Below, in pieces: positions 17,815-27,520 of a stretch of 64,000 nt of DNA. Each line of letters begins with the position of its first letter. Within the stretch, counting starts at the first letter, position 1. A program made the position numbers and the translations under genes. This DNA comes from Trichococcus paludicola (lineage in GTDB: Bacteria > Bacillota > Bacilli > Lactobacillales > Aerococcaceae), in assembly GCF_003052295.1 (NCBI RefSeq), contig NZ_QBLC01000004.1:1-64000 (forward strand), in the 5' to 3' direction. Under the pieces are notes generated by a model. It was not told the origin of the DNA, did no database searches, and saw only the letters and a list, made by a program, of their open reading frames with translations.

Positions 17815-18162
17815 TTATTCGTCTTTGTCATCCAGTTCTTCCAGATTGTTGATCAAGCTCTGCAAAGTTCTGTCTGCGGGATATTTTTCTTCGGCATAGT
17901 TCGCCAATTCGTCCAATTTTTTGTTTCGGAGGCTATAGTTTTGCGCCAATTTCAATTTCTGTTCATAATCCATCAGAATTTTTTCGGTGCGCTTGATATT
18001 ATCGTACACTGCCTGCCGGCTGATCGCGAATTCTTCGGCGATTTCGCCCAACGAATAGTCATCGCCATAATACAAAGAAAGATAGCCTTTCTGTTTGTTC
18101 GTCAACAGGACATTATAGAATTCATAAAGAGTATTCATATTATTGGTTTTTTCCAGTTCCAT
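17815..18162 (-). CDS. ylxM: YlxM, helix-turn-helix partner of the SRP system
   Basis: A 115-residue protein of the YlxM/p13 family, which in streptococci binds SRP components and modulates the GTPase activity of Ffh and FtsY. The centre is a sigma70-region-4-like helix-turn-helix ([20 protein letters not shown], then [13 protein letters not shown]). It is the first gene of the ylxM-ffh unit, with an AAGGTATTCTG spacing to the ATG. The ftsY terminator upstream isolates it from ftsY. Confidence 0.93.
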   Translation of the reverse strand: MELEKTNNMNTLYEFYNVLLTNKQKGYLSLYYGDDYSLGEIAEEFAISRQAVYDNIKRTEKILMDYEQKLKLAQNYSLRNKKLDELANYAEEKYPADRTLQSLINNLEELDDKDE

Positions 18163-18288
18163 CAGAATACCTTCCTTCTCGTACGGATTGTCAAGAAAAA
18201 AACTTTACACTTCATTAGATTACCGATTTTGCTAAGCTTAGTCAACCATAAATTGCACTGATGCCGTGTTGCCGCAGCATAAAAGTAA

Positions 18289-18327
18289 GGTCAGGCCGGC
18301 AATCGCAACGGGATTGCCGGCCTGACC
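18289..18327 (-). terminator. Terminator of the rnc-smc-HAD-ftsY operon
   Basis: A perfect 16-bp, GC-rich stem (GGTCAGGCCGGCAATC and its complement) with a 7-base loop lies 59 bases past ftsY. The minus-strand tail CTTACTTTTATGC is only moderately U-rich. Confidence 0.8.
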
Positions 18328-18386
18328 ATGCTTCTGTCGCCTTTTGCTTATGCAGCGTGCCTCATCGGAATGGGCAAACCGTTTCG

Positions 18387-19400
18387 TTATTTTTTCTCAA
18401 GCAGATCTTTAACCAATCCGTAGATGTACTGTTCCGGATCGAAAGCCTGCAGATCGTCCAAACCTTCGCCCAGACCAACAAATTTGACGGGTATATCCAT
18501 TTCCTGGCGGATAGCCAGGATGACGCCGCCTTTCGCCGTGCCATCCAACTTCGTCAGGATCAAGCCGGTGACATCCGTCGTCTCCTTGAATTGTTTCGCC
18601 TGTATCAAAGCGTTCTGACCCGTCGTGGCATCCAGCACCAACAACGTTTCGGTTGCGCCGCCGGGGATTTCCCTTGCGATGATCCGATTGATCTTCTCCA
18701 ATTCCTTCATCAGGTTCACTTTGTTCTGCAGTCTGCCCGCTGTATCGATCAGCAGATAGTCGTAGTTTTCTTCTTTGGCTTGTTTCAACGCATCGTAAAC
18801 GACGGAAGCGGGATCGCTTTTTGCATCGCTCGTCACGACCGGAACACCGACACGTTGTCCCCAAACTTCCAGCTGTTCGATTGCGCCGGCTCGGAAAGTG
18901 TCTCCGGCCGCCAATAAGACGCTATTCCCTTGGTTCTTCAACTGATAAGCGTATTTACCGATGGTCGTCGTTTTCCCCACTCCATTTACGCCCACAAACA
19001 GGATGACGGTCGGCCCATTTTCATTTATTTTGATGGTAGGCAATTCCGTCTGGCCTTTTTCATAGATTTCGACCATTTTTTCGATGATGACATTCTTCAC
19101 TTGTTCTCCGGTGCGCACGTTCTTCATCTTGACTTCATCCCGCAGCACATCCGAAAGTGCCAACGTCATATCAAAACCGACGTCTGCGGATATCAGCGTT
19201 TCCTCCAAGTCGTCAAAAAAATCTTCATCCACCTCCCTGAAGCCGGCGAACAGTTCATTCATCTTATCCGAAAAGCTTTTGCGCGTCTTCTCCATGCCTT
19301 TGTCGAATTTGTCGATGACGATCTTATTTTCTTCGGTTACCGGTGTCTGAACGACATCTTCACCTGTAAATGCGCGTTTTATTCGATCAAATAATCCCAT
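18387..19400 (-). CDS. ftsY: SRP receptor GTPase FtsY
   Basis: FtsY docks the SRP-ribosome complex to the membrane and to SecYEG. The 337-residue protein has a short N-terminal part, then the N domain and a GTPase domain with GVNGVGKTTTIGKYAYQL near residue 143, DTAGRLQNK, TKLDGTAKGG and GLGEGLDDLQAFDP. The long acidic N-terminal extension of E. coli FtsY is absent, as usual in Gram-positives. It follows the HAD phosphatase gene by 32 bases and closes the rnc-smc-HAD-ftsY operon. Confidence 0.97.
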   Translation of the reverse strand: MGLFDRIKRAFTGEDVVQTPVTEENKIVIDKFDKGMEKTRKSFSDKMNELFAGFREVDEDFFDDLEETLISADVGFDMTLALSDVLRDEVKMKNVRTGEQVKNVIIEKMVEIYEKGQTELPTIKINENGPTVILFVGVNGVGKTTTIGKYAYQLKNQGNSVLLAAGDTFRAGAIEQLEVWGQRVGVPVVTSDAKSDPASVVYDALKQAKEENYDYLLIDTAGRLQNKVNLMKELEKINRIIAREIPGGATETLLVLDATTGQNALIQAKQFKETTDVTGLILTKLDGTAKGGVILAIRQEMDIPVKFVGLGEGLDDLQAFDPEQYIYGLVKDLLEKK

Positions 19401-19432
19401 TTGAACACTTCCTCTCTAGTGGCAGCCTGTTT

Positions 19433-20245
19433 TTACGCAAAGACAAATGTTTCGATTGCGTGTGCGACGCCATCTTCTCCGTTTGTCTTCGTGACGAAGC
19501 TCGCCCGTTCCTTGATTTTATCGGGGGCGTTGCCCATCGCGACGCTTACGCCCGCAAAATCCAGCATCGCCAAATCGTTCTCTTCATCTCCGCAAGCCAT
19601 GACTTCATCGGCAGTGATGCCCAGATGATTGCATAAAGCCGCGATGCCGTTGCCTTTGTCGACTTCGGGATGCATGACTTCAAACAGAAGCGGACGTGAT
19701 TTCATCATCGAATATTTGCTGTAGAAGTCCGCCGGTATTTTGGCGATCGCTTCATCCAAAACAGCAGGCGCGATACAAAAAACAACTTTATTGAACGCAT
19801 GCTGTTCCTGAAAGTCTTCGATCTTTTTTTCAACGAACGGCAAGCTCGAGCTTTGCAGGCTCTTGTACAAGGACTCTCTGCCTTGCGGATACTCCGGTTC
19901 GTATACAGACTCCAGATCCAGCATGTTCATCGGGATGTTCAGTTCCTTGCTCAAATCATAGAGTTCCACGATCTGACCGTAGTTCAGCACTTTTTGGGAA
20001 ATGATTTCCGATGTTTTATTTTTTTGGACCAATCCGCCGTTATAGGTGATTGAGTAATCTTCTGCTTGGAGCAGGTCCAGTTCATCCACATAGTCTTTGA
20101 TGCCCATAAGCGGGCGTCCAGTGCAAAGGACAATCTTCACGCCGGCTTCCCGAGCGCGGTGGATTGCCTGTTTATTTGCTTCACTGATTTTTTTGTCAGG
20201 ATTCAACAATGTGCCATCCAAGTCGAGTGCTATCAATTTAATCAT
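19433..20245 (-). CDS. Cof-type HAD-IIB sugar phosphatase (YidA-like)
   Basis: A 270-residue HAD phosphatase of the YidA type, which acts on sugar phosphates such as erythrose-4-phosphate in E. coli. Motif I is DLDGTLLNPDKK, motif II lies in LCTGRPLMG, and motif IV is CGDEENDLAML followed by AMGNAPDKIKE. SITYNGGLV, typical of YidA-like proteins, is present. It lies 14 bases after smc and 32 before ftsY. A Cof-type gene at this place is common in Lactobacillales. The true substrate is unknown. Confidence 0.9.
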   Translation of the reverse strand: MIKLIALDLDGTLLNPDKKISEANKQAIHRAREAGVKIVLCTGRPLMGIKDYVDELDLLQAEDYSITYNGGLVQKNKTSEIISQKVLNYGQIVELYDLSKELNIPMNMLDLESVYEPEYPQGRESLYKSLQSSSLPFVEKKIEDFQEQHAFNKVVFCIAPAVLDEAIAKIPADFYSKYSMMKSRPLLFEVMHPEVDKGNGIAALCNHLGITADEVMACGDEENDLAMLDFAGVSVAMGNAPDKIKERASFVTKTNGEDGVAHAIETFVFA

Positions 20246-20259
20246 TTATCTTCATCCCC

Positions 20260-23200
20260 TTAACCTATGTCTTCGTAATCTTCAAATTTGACTGATGCCA
20301 GGCGGGATACGCCGGAATCCTGCATGGTCACACCGTACAATGCATCCGCTTCTTCCATCGTGCCTTTACGATGCGTGATCACGATGAACTGGGTCAATTC
20401 GGTTGATGCTGCCAGATATTTCCCGAAACGGGATACATTCGCTTCATCCAAGGCAGCCTCCACTTCATCCAAAATACAGAAAGGCACCGGTTTGACTTCG
20501 ATGATGGCGAACAGGAGCGCAATCGCCGTGAAGGCTTTTTCTCCGCCGGAGAGCAAGCTGAGCTGCTGGAGTTTCTTGCCTGGCGGCTGCGCGACAATTT
20601 CAATGCCGGTCTCCAACAGGTCATTCGGATCTGTCAGCTCCAACGTCGCTTTTCCGCCACCGAATAATTTCGGGAAGGTTTTTTCGAATTGCTTTTTGAT
20701 CTGGATGAAAGTCTCTTTGAAACGCAAGCGGACTTCATCATCCATTTCGTTCATCGTGTTCAGAAGGTTCCCACGGGCAGACAGCAGATCCGTTTGCTGT
20801 TCCGAAAGGAAAGTGAACCTTTCGGAAATGCGATCGTATTCCTCGATTGCACCCATATTGATTGGGCCCAGCCCTTCGATGTCCTTTTTCAACTGTTTCA
20901 CTTGGCGGGCTGCCTCTTCGGGCTCTTGGGTCAACTGATGGTCCTGTTTCGCGGCTTCAAAGCTGAGACCGTACTCCTCGCTCAAATGCGCAAGGTGATG
21001 GTCGATGGCGATTTCGTAGCGCCCAGCATTCGTTTCCAGCTTGGCGTGCTCACTCCATAATTTTTGGAGATTCTTATTTTTTTCGTTCTGTTCGGTTTCC
21101 TGAACGGCACGATTTTGTTCGGTTTGCTTTTTCAGCTCCCGCAACTGTCTCAAATCTGCATCGAATCCAGCTTTTTCTGCAGTCGTGGACTTCAGCTGCG
21201 TCGTGATTTCTTGGATGGTCAGCGTCTCCGTATCGGCCAGCTTGGCGACTTGATCTTGTTTGCCTTTCAGCGAGCTGATGGCTTCCTGCTCCGTTTGGAT
21301 GCGCTCAGTCGACAGTTTCACGTCACGCCGCAATTGCTTTTCCTGCTCCTGCAGGACCGCAAGCTCTTGGTCTGCTTGCTGCCGGTTTGACTGGACGCCC
21401 TGCAGCAGTTTCAAGCGCTCCTCTTCATCCAAGCTGGATTCGGCTATATCCTTCTGAAGCTGATCGATTTCGCTGTTGAGGACGAGTAAATTTTGTTGGG
21501 CTTGGGCCAATCGCGTTTGTCTGTCCTCTTTGTCTTCATAAAACATGCGCTTTTCATATTCATGTGCAGCCGATTCTTTTTCTTTCGTTGCGATTTCAGC
21601 TGTCACTTGCTGCAGGGAAGCTTCCCTTTGCTGCAGTTCGAACTGTTTGATTGTCGCTTTTTGGCGCTTGTCATCCAGTTCCTCCTGCAGACTTTGTTGC
21701 TGCAGCGACCATTTCTCTTGTTCGCGTTTCAGCTGATTGTATTGGACGGACAACTGTTGCACATAATCGGTCAGCTTGTTCAGATTGTTTTTACGGGCCA
21801 ATAAGGATGCCTCTTGTTGACGCCTTGTCGCGCCACCTGTCATTGATCCGCCGGCATGGATGACATCCCCTTCGAGGGTCACGATCCGATAACGGCTCTG
21901 CAATTTCTTGGAGATCTGCAACCCGTCCTGGATATTCGACGCTACGATCGTTGTCCCCAACAAACTGCTGACGATTGCCTTGTACATTTCCTCATGACCG
22001 ATCAGCTCATTCGCGATGCCGATATACCCGGGGCTGGCTTCCAATGTCGTCCGCACAGATGCAGGCAAAGACTTGCCCTGGATGACTGTCATCGGCAGGA
22101 AAGTGGCGCGCCCCAAGTGTTGGGCTTTCAGAATGCCGATGCATTGGGAAGCCGTGCGTTCGTCCGCGACCACGATGTGTTGCATCGTGGCTCCCAGAGC
22201 GATTTCGATGGCTAGGGTGTACTTTTCAGGAACTTGGATCAGTTCGGCGACAGGCCCACGGATACCGGGAACGCTTTCCCTTCTCCTCAACATTTCCTTT
22301 ACGCCTTGATAATAACTGGCATAGCTGTCATCCAACTCCTGTTGGCTTTCGCGACGGGCTTCCGCCTGCTGCAGATTCCGGGTTACGGTATCCAGCTCCG
22401 CGTTCAGTTGTTGGAGTTTGGAGACAAGCTGGAAGCTTTTTTGTTTGCAGTCCTGCAGTTCCGACTCCAGATTGGCATTTTCTTCCACAAACTGGACGTG
22501 TTCCTCATTCAACGATTGCTGTTTCGCCTTTAGTTGGCGCAGATTCTTCCTGATTTCGTCGCCTTTCGAAAGAAAACGGTGCTCCTGTTCGGTTGCGAGC
22601 GTCATTTCTTTTTCAAGATGGACGGTTGTGTTCCGGTTGCTGGATTGTTCCTGCAGCCTAGTGATGTAATCGTTCCGGAGTTGCTGGACAAGCTCCGCCT
22701 TATTTTGCGTCAGCTGGGCTTCCTTTTCGGAAAGGCTCGCTCTTTTTTCCGAAAGCTCTTTCCTCGCTTCCACTTTCGCCGCAAGTTCCGTACGCAAGCC
22801 TGCTAGATTGGCTTTTTCCGCCTTGATCAGCGCCTCTTTTTCAGCGATGATCTGTGCTTGCTCTTCTTGATTTTTTGACGAGTACATCGCCCTCTGTTGG
22901 AAGACTTGCTTTTGCCCTTCCAGCTGTTCCAATTTCTGGATGACAGTGACGTAGCCGGTCTGCAGTGTTTCCAACTGTTCATCGCATACATCCAACTTTT
23001 GTTTCAGTTGCTGCAAAGCAGTCTGCGTGCTTGCTAAGGACCGTTCTTCCGTGCTGATTTTCCGGTCGTACTCGCTCAGCTCGCGTTTGCTCGTCTGCCA
23101 CTGCGCATTCAGGCGCTCAATTTCGGAAGCGGTCAAAGCAATTTCGATCTCGCTTAATGACGCTTTTTTGTCCTTGTACGCCAAAGCCGTTTTCCGTTGG

Positions 23201-23829
23201 GTTTCCAGGGGGGCGAGTTGGCTGTTGATTTCGTGCAGGATGTCCTCAATCCGATTCAGATGCTCTTCCGTTTGGGAGAGCTTCCGTTCGGCGCTCGTTT
23301 TGCGGTTTTTGTATCTGGCTACCCCGGCAGCCTCTTCCAGGATGATCCTTCTGTCCTCGGGTTTATTCTGAAAAATCTGTTCCACTTTCCCTTGCGAAAT
23401 CATGGAAAAAGAGTCTTTTCCGATGCCCGAATCCATCAATAATTCCGTTATGTCCTTCAATCTGCATGGCTTTTTGTTGATGAAACAGTCACTGTCGCCA
23501 TTGCGGTTGTATCTCCTGGTGATGCTCACTTCGCTGAATTCCAGCGGCAGGAATCCGTCCTCGTTGTTCAGGATCAGGGTAACTTCGGCAATATTGACAG
23601 GTTTGCGTGTCTGCGACCCGGCAAAAACGATGTCGTCCATTTTTTTCCCGCGCAGATTTTTTGCGGATTGTTCCCCCAATACCCAGCGGACAGCTTCCGA
23701 AAGATTGCTCTTGCCGCTTCCGTTCGGCCCTACTACTGCTGTCACACCTTCATCAAATTCGATCACGGTTTTGTCGGCGAATGATTTGAAACCCGACATT
23801 TCTATTCTTTCAAGATGCAAAGATAACAT
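20260..23829 (-). CDS. smc: Chromosome segregation ATPase Smc
   Basis: Smc is the core of condensin and, with ScpA/ScpB, extrudes DNA loops and compacts newly replicated chromosomes. The 1189-residue protein has the N-terminal head with Walker A GPNGSGKSNL near residue 34. Two long coiled coils flank a hinge at about residues 510-670 (with MTGGATRRQQE at its end). The C-terminal head carries the signature LSGGEKAFTAIALLFAI and Walker B ILDEVEAALD. All key motifs are intact. It starts 22 bases after rnc, the order conserved with B. subtilis. Confidence 0.98.
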   Translation of the reverse strand: MLSLHLERIEMSGFKSFADKTVIEFDEGVTAVVGPNGSGKSNLSEAVRWVLGEQSAKNLRGKKMDDIVFAGSQTRKPVNIAEVTLILNNEDGFLPLEFSEVSITRRYNRNGDSDCFINKKPCRLKDITELLMDSGIGKDSFSMISQGKVEQIFQNKPEDRRIILEEAAGVARYKNRKTSAERKLSQTEEHLNRIEDILHEINSQLAPLETQRKTALAYKDKKASLSEIEIALTASEIERLNAQWQTSKRELSEYDRKISTEERSLASTQTALQQLKQKLDVCDEQLETLQTGYVTVIQKLEQLEGQKQVFQQRAMYSSKNQEEQAQIIAEKEALIKAEKANLAGLRTELAAKVEARKELSEKRASLSEKEAQLTQNKAELVQQLRNDYITRLQEQSSNRNTTVHLEKEMTLATEQEHRFLSKGDEIRKNLRQLKAKQQSLNEEHVQFVEENANLESELQDCKQKSFQLVSKLQQLNAELDTVTRNLQQAEARRESQQELDDSYASYYQGVKEMLRRRESVPGIRGPVAELIQVPEKYTLAIEIALGATMQHIVVADERTASQCIGILKAQHLGRATFLPMTVIQGKSLPASVRTTLEASPGYIGIANELIGHEEMYKAIVSSLLGTTIVASNIQDGLQISKKLQSRYRIVTLEGDVIHAGGSMTGGATRRQQEASLLARKNNLNKLTDYVQQLSVQYNQLKREQEKWSLQQQSLQEELDDKRQKATIKQFELQQREASLQQVTAEIATKEKESAAHEYEKRMFYEDKEDRQTRLAQAQQNLLVLNSEIDQLQKDIAESSLDEEERLKLLQGVQSNRQQADQELAVLQEQEKQLRRDVKLSTERIQTEQEAISSLKGKQDQVAKLADTETLTIQEITTQLKSTTAEKAGFDADLRQLRELKKQTEQNRAVQETEQNEKNKNLQKLWSEHAKLETNAGRYEIAIDHHLAHLSEEYGLSFEAAKQDHQLTQEPEEAARQVKQLKKDIEGLGPINMGAIEEYDRISERFTFLSEQQTDLLSARGNLLNTMNEMDDEVRLRFKETFIQIKKQFEKTFPKLFGGGKATLELTDPNDLLETGIEIVAQPPGKKLQQLSLLSGGEKAFTAIALLFAIIEVKPVPFCILDEVEAALDEANVSRFGKYLAASTELTQFIVITHRKGTMEEADALYGVTMQDSGVSRLASVKFEDYEDIG

Positions 23830-23851
23830 CCTTTCCGGTGAAACTTGCTTT

Positions 23852-24541
23852 TCATTTTTTTAGAGATTCCAAAGCATTTTGTGCCGCTTTCTGTTCGGCG
23901 GCTTTTTTGCTTGGGCCTTGTCCTTGGCCCATGACTTTTCCGAAAGCTCGCACTTCCACGTCAAACTGTTTTGCATGAGCAGGACCGTCTTCGTTCAGGA
24001 GGATATATTGGATATCCACGTCCCCATTTTTTTGCAGTTCTTCCTGAAGGCTGGTCTTGTAATCCATCACATGTGAAAAAGCATCCTCTGTTAACTTCAT
24101 GATCATGACTTGGTTAATGAATTTTCTGGCAGCTTCGATTCCTTGGTCTAGGTATACGGCTCCGATGAATGCTTCAAATACATCACATAGCAAAGCCGGA
24201 CGTTGCCTTCCGCCCATATTCTCTTCCCCTTTACCCAAACGGATATAGGAGTCGAAATGGCAGTCCTTCGCGAAAGCGGATAAGCTTGGCTCGCAGACGA
24301 TCTGCGCACGCAGACGGGTCATTTTGCCTTCATGCCACGTATCATAGGTATGAAACAAATAATCGGAAATGACGACTTCCAAAACTGCGTCGCCTAAAAA
24401 TTCCAATCGTTCATTGTCCTGCAATGCCAGATGACGATGCTCATTCACATAAGATGAATGGGTAAATGCTTCATGCAAAAGTTTCTCATTCCTGAAAACA
24501 ATCGAGAAATCAATTGCTATTTGTTTGACTATTTTTTCCAA
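23852..24541 (-). CDS. rnc: Ribonuclease III
   Basis: RNase III cuts double-stranded RNA, including rRNA precursors and structured mRNAs. The 229 residues comprise the endonuclease domain with the signature NERLEFLGDAVLEVVISDYLF and the second acidic site DVFEAFIGAVYLDQG. A C-terminal dsRNA-binding domain follows (YKTSLQEELQKNGD to QKAAQNALESL). The start codon is TTG with a GGAGGG site 6 bases upstream. It heads the rnc-smc-HAD-ftsY operon, with a TATAAT -10 at 24610-24615. Confidence 0.97.
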   Translation of the reverse strand: MEKIVKQIAIDFSIVFRNEKLLHEAFTHSSYVNEHRHLALQDNERLEFLGDAVLEVVISDYLFHTYDTWHEGKMTRLRAQIVCEPSLSAFAKDCHFDSYIRLGKGEENMGGRQRPALLCDVFEAFIGAVYLDQGIEAARKFINQVMIMKLTEDAFSHVMDYKTSLQEELQKNGDVDIQYILLNEDGPAHAKQFDVEVRAFGKVMGQGQGPSKKAAEQKAAQNALESLKK

Positions 24542-24609
24542 TTCGTTCCCTCCTTTCCTTGAATGGACTCCTTGCTGTCAAGGTACTTTTGAAAATAGAG
24601 TCCTTTTTC

Positions 24610-24615
24610 ATTATA
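24610..24615 (-). promoter_or_regulatory. -10 element for rnc operon
   Basis: A perfect TATAAT on the minus strand, about 70 bases upstream of the rnc start. The matching -35 is weak. Confidence 0.45.
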
Positions 24616-24678
24616 CGACAAATGCTTGCCATAAGCACGCAAATTTCGTTCTCGAACAGTCTGTCCGTTTTCATAAGA

Positions 24679-24708
24679 AAGAGGCTCAGACAAAAGTCCA
24701 GGCCTCTT
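24679..24708 (-). terminator. Terminator of the opp operon
   Basis: AAGAGGC pairs with GCCTCTT, with further pairing inside the loop (GGAC/GTCT-like). The minus strand continues TTTCTTAT. It lies 32 bases past the oppA stop. Confidence 0.7.
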
Positions 24709-24739
24709 CCTCCTTTCTGTTAAATAAACTGAGCGCGCT

Positions 24740-26512
24740 TTACCGGACTGGTTCTGCTGACGTCAGTTCGATGGTTTCCCAGCCTCTGGTTGCACCATAG
24801 CGGATATTGAAGTTCTTGACGCGGTTATTGACAGCAAAAATCTGCGTACGCCAGAAAGTGGGGATGACAGGAACTTCCTCAAACAGCAACGCTTGCCATT
24901 CTTGATAGATTTCCATCCGCGCATTTTCGTCCAAGGCAACCTCAGCGTTGATCTGATCCAATAAGGTGTCATTCTTTTCGTTGGTCCAACGGGTATAATT
25001 GAGAGAACTGGTACGACCAAACATTTCGGTCGGATTGGGATCCATGCCTGTCCCCCAGGTTGCTTGATAGACATCGATAGCCGGACTGTCGGATGCAAGC
25101 ATGTCATGGAACTTCTGATATTCAATTAATCTTCCTGTGGCGAGCGAGACATCCAAACCGATTTCATGCCATTGCTGGATATAGTAGGCAACAACCGTCT
25201 CCGTAGCGTCTCCCCCTGCCACGGCCGCAAAGCTGATTTTGAGCGGCTCTCCGTCCGGTGTTTCCCGAAAACCATCGCCATCACTGTCCAGATAGCCGGC
25301 CTCATCCAGCAAGCCTGCGGCTTTTATAGGGTCGTAACTGAAGCCCTTTGACTCATCCTCACTGAATCCTTCAAACGCTGGCGGAATCATAGCGTTTGCC
25401 GGTTGCTGCAGCCCGTCGAATAGCACCGCGGCAACAAATTCATTGTCCAGTGCATATGCCATCGCTTGCCGCAATGCCGCATTCGCCATTTTTGAACTCA
25501 GATTAAGGCTGTTGTTGCCTGATTTAACATCTTGGGATCCTAATTTGAACCCGATGTAAGTTGTCGCCAATTCTTCTCTGCCCAGCAAGGTTATATTGTC
25601 GAAATCTTTGTAGCTTTCGTAAGAACTTGCCGGCATGACAGCGACGTCGTAATTTCCTGCTTCCATTTCGGATACGATTGTTGCCGACCCGACTAATTCA
25701 ACAAGGATATTATCCAGTTTCGGTTTCCCTTTCCAATAATATTCATTGGCTTCAAAAAGGACCGACTCGCCCGGAACAATGGCCTTGACCCGGAACGGAC
25801 CCGTCCCTACCGGTTGTTCCCGCAGTTGGGACGACCTCATCATATCAGCTACAGGGACACGTTCCAGTTGGTGCCTTGGCAGTGGTTGGCTCCACAAGGC
25901 TCCTCCTGCCTGCATAAGGGACGGATTCAATTCTTTGAAAGCAATGGTGAGGTGCGTATCATCCAAAACTTCGATACCGGCAATCGTATCTGCAGTGCCT
26001 TCATGGTATTCGCTCATGCCCACGATAGTCGCAAAAGCCTCTCCATAAAGGGATCCGGCATAGTCCGGATGCCCGATCACCTCATAGGCATACAGGATAT
26101 CATCGACTGTAAGTGCCGCTCCATCCGACCACTTCAGGTTATCCCGTAATGTAATCGAAACTGTTTTTAAATTTTCATTGCGCACAAACGTGGCCATGCC
26201 ATCTTGCGTAAGCTGAAACTTCTCATCATACGTAAAAATGGATTCATGGGAAAAACCCATGAGTTCTTCGTCGTAAGCATCTTCGGAAAAAACAGGGCTA
26301 AAAATACCTTGGAAGGAGGATTCGGCAACCAGAGCATATTTCAACACTCCGCCGGCAATGGCAGGAGCATCGCTGTTCATGACAGTATCGAATTCTTGGA
26401 TGACAGCTGATGAATTGGACAAGTCTCCGTCCGTTTGCAATAAGACATCCTTGTTTCCGCAACCCGCCAACAGCGCAGCCAACAAGAACGGAACAATCAT
26501 TTTATTCAGCAT
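24740..26512 (-). CDS. oppA: Oligopeptide ABC transporter, substrate-binding lipoprotein
   Basis: This 590-residue extracellular lipoprotein captures peptides for the Opp importer. The signal peptide ends in a lipobox, LLAGC, with Cys18 as the lipidated residue. The mature protein shows the SBP family 5 marks: the TLRDNLKWSDGAALTVDDILYA region early, FTGPFR-like VGTGPFRVK in the middle, and LLDEAGYLDSDGDGFRE later. AAGGAGG precedes the ATG. It is the last gene of oppD-F-B-C-A, 15 bases after oppC. Peptide specificity cannot be read; AppA-type and nickel/heme-binding relatives share the fold. Confidence 0.92.
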   Translation of the reverse strand: MLNKMIVPFLLAALLAGCGNKDVLLQTDGDLSNSSAVIQEFDTVMNSDAPAIAGGVLKYALVAESSFQGIFSPVFSEDAYDEELMGFSHESIFTYDEKFQLTQDGMATFVRNENLKTVSITLRDNLKWSDGAALTVDDILYAYEVIGHPDYAGSLYGEAFATIVGMSEYHEGTADTIAGIEVLDDTHLTIAFKELNPSLMQAGGALWSQPLPRHQLERVPVADMMRSSQLREQPVGTGPFRVKAIVPGESVLFEANEYYWKGKPKLDNILVELVGSATIVSEMEAGNYDVAVMPASSYESYKDFDNITLLGREELATTYIGFKLGSQDVKSGNNSLNLSSKMANAALRQAMAYALDNEFVAAVLFDGLQQPANAMIPPAFEGFSEDESKGFSYDPIKAAGLLDEAGYLDSDGDGFRETPDGEPLKISFAAVAGGDATETVVAYYIQQWHEIGLDVSLATGRLIEYQKFHDMLASDSPAIDVYQATWGTGMDPNPTEMFGRTSSLNYTRWTNEKNDTLLDQINAEVALDENARMEIYQEWQALLFEEVPVIPTFWRTQIFAVNNRVKNFNIRYGATRGWETIELTSAEPVR

Positions 26513-26527
26513 ACCTCATCCTCCTTA

Positions 26528-27502
26528 TTATCCTTGTATTTGTTTAGCATCTGCCGCACGCCGCAATGCTTGTCCGACATAAATGATGCACAACAACACT
26601 GCAAAGATGAGTGTGGATGCTGGTAACCATACCCATACATAATTTTCAAAGACTGTGGGGGAAATGGCATAGCGCAGCAGCTTGCCTATACTCGGCATGC
26701 TGTATGGTAACCCTAAGCCCAAAAAACTCAAACCTATTTCCATCCCGATATTCCTTGCCAAGGACATCGTCGTATTGATGATGACCAGGGAACTTAAATT
26801 AGGCAGGATTTCACGGAACATGATCAGCAAGTCACTTGTCCCTGCAGTTCTGGATGCCCGCACATAGCCATGTTTGGCCTCCGCACGCGTCCGGTTACGA
26901 AAAACCTTCGATTTCCCAGCCCAGCTGAATGCGCTCATAAGCAATATGAACGTAAAGAAATTGTATTCCGATACGATGGCTACCAGCACGAGAACCAATA
27001 CACTTGCAGGAAGAACCATGATGGAATCAACAGAGCGCATAAGAAGGACATCCAGAATCCCCCCGTAGTAGCCTGAAAACAGACCCAATCCGATTCCGAT
27101 AAATCCGGTCAAAACTGTCACGGCGGTCCCAGCCACTAGCGAGGTACGCGCTCCCAGCAAGAGTTGGCCCAGTATATCCCGTCCTGCTTCATCCGTCCCC
27201 AACAGATGGGTTTTCCCCGGCGAAGCATACCTGTTCAACAAGTCTACCTGCAGGACTTGACTCTCATCAAAAAAAAGAGAGCCAACAAAGACCAAAAACA
27301 AGAGCAAAACGAGCGTACCAAAAGCAATGACCGCAAACTTGTCTTTTCGGAATTCTCTTAGCATACCGCGGAAATCAACAACTATTTTGGTTTCCTCATT
27401 CACTTCGTGGCTCAAACGGTTCTCGCCTGCCGCAATGGAGGCAAGCTCCGTCTTCAACTCTTCCATTCTGCCTGCTTTCTTTTCTTCCTCCGTATTCAAC
27501 AT
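26528..27502 (-). CDS. oppC: Oligopeptide ABC transporter permease OppC
   Basis: The second permease of the Opp complex. The 324-residue protein has an N-terminal cytoplasmic segment of about 70 residues and an OppC N-terminal domain with the first membrane helix (VIAFGTLVLLLFLVFVGSLF). The family landmark HLLGTDEAGRDILGQLLLGARTSL follows, then five more helices. The ATPase-contact EAA loop is AGTSDLLIMFREILPNLSS. It lies 18 bases downstream of oppB. Confidence 0.93.
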   Translation of the reverse strand: MLNTEEEKKAGRMEELKTELASIAAGENRLSHEVNEETKIVVDFRGMLREFRKDKFAVIAFGTLVLLLFLVFVGSLFFDESQVLQVDLLNRYASPGKTHLLGTDEAGRDILGQLLLGARTSLVAGTAVTVLTGFIGIGLGLFSGYYGGILDVLLMRSVDSIMVLPASVLVLVLVAIVSEYNFFTFILLMSAFSWAGKSKVFRNRTRAEAKHGYVRASRTAGTSDLLIMFREILPNLSSLVIINTTMSLARNIGMEIGLSFLGLGLPYSMPSIGKLLRYAISPTVFENYVWVWLPASTLIFAVLLCIIYVGQALRRAADAKQIQG

Positions 27503-27520
27503 ATCCCCCCTTCCCTCTTG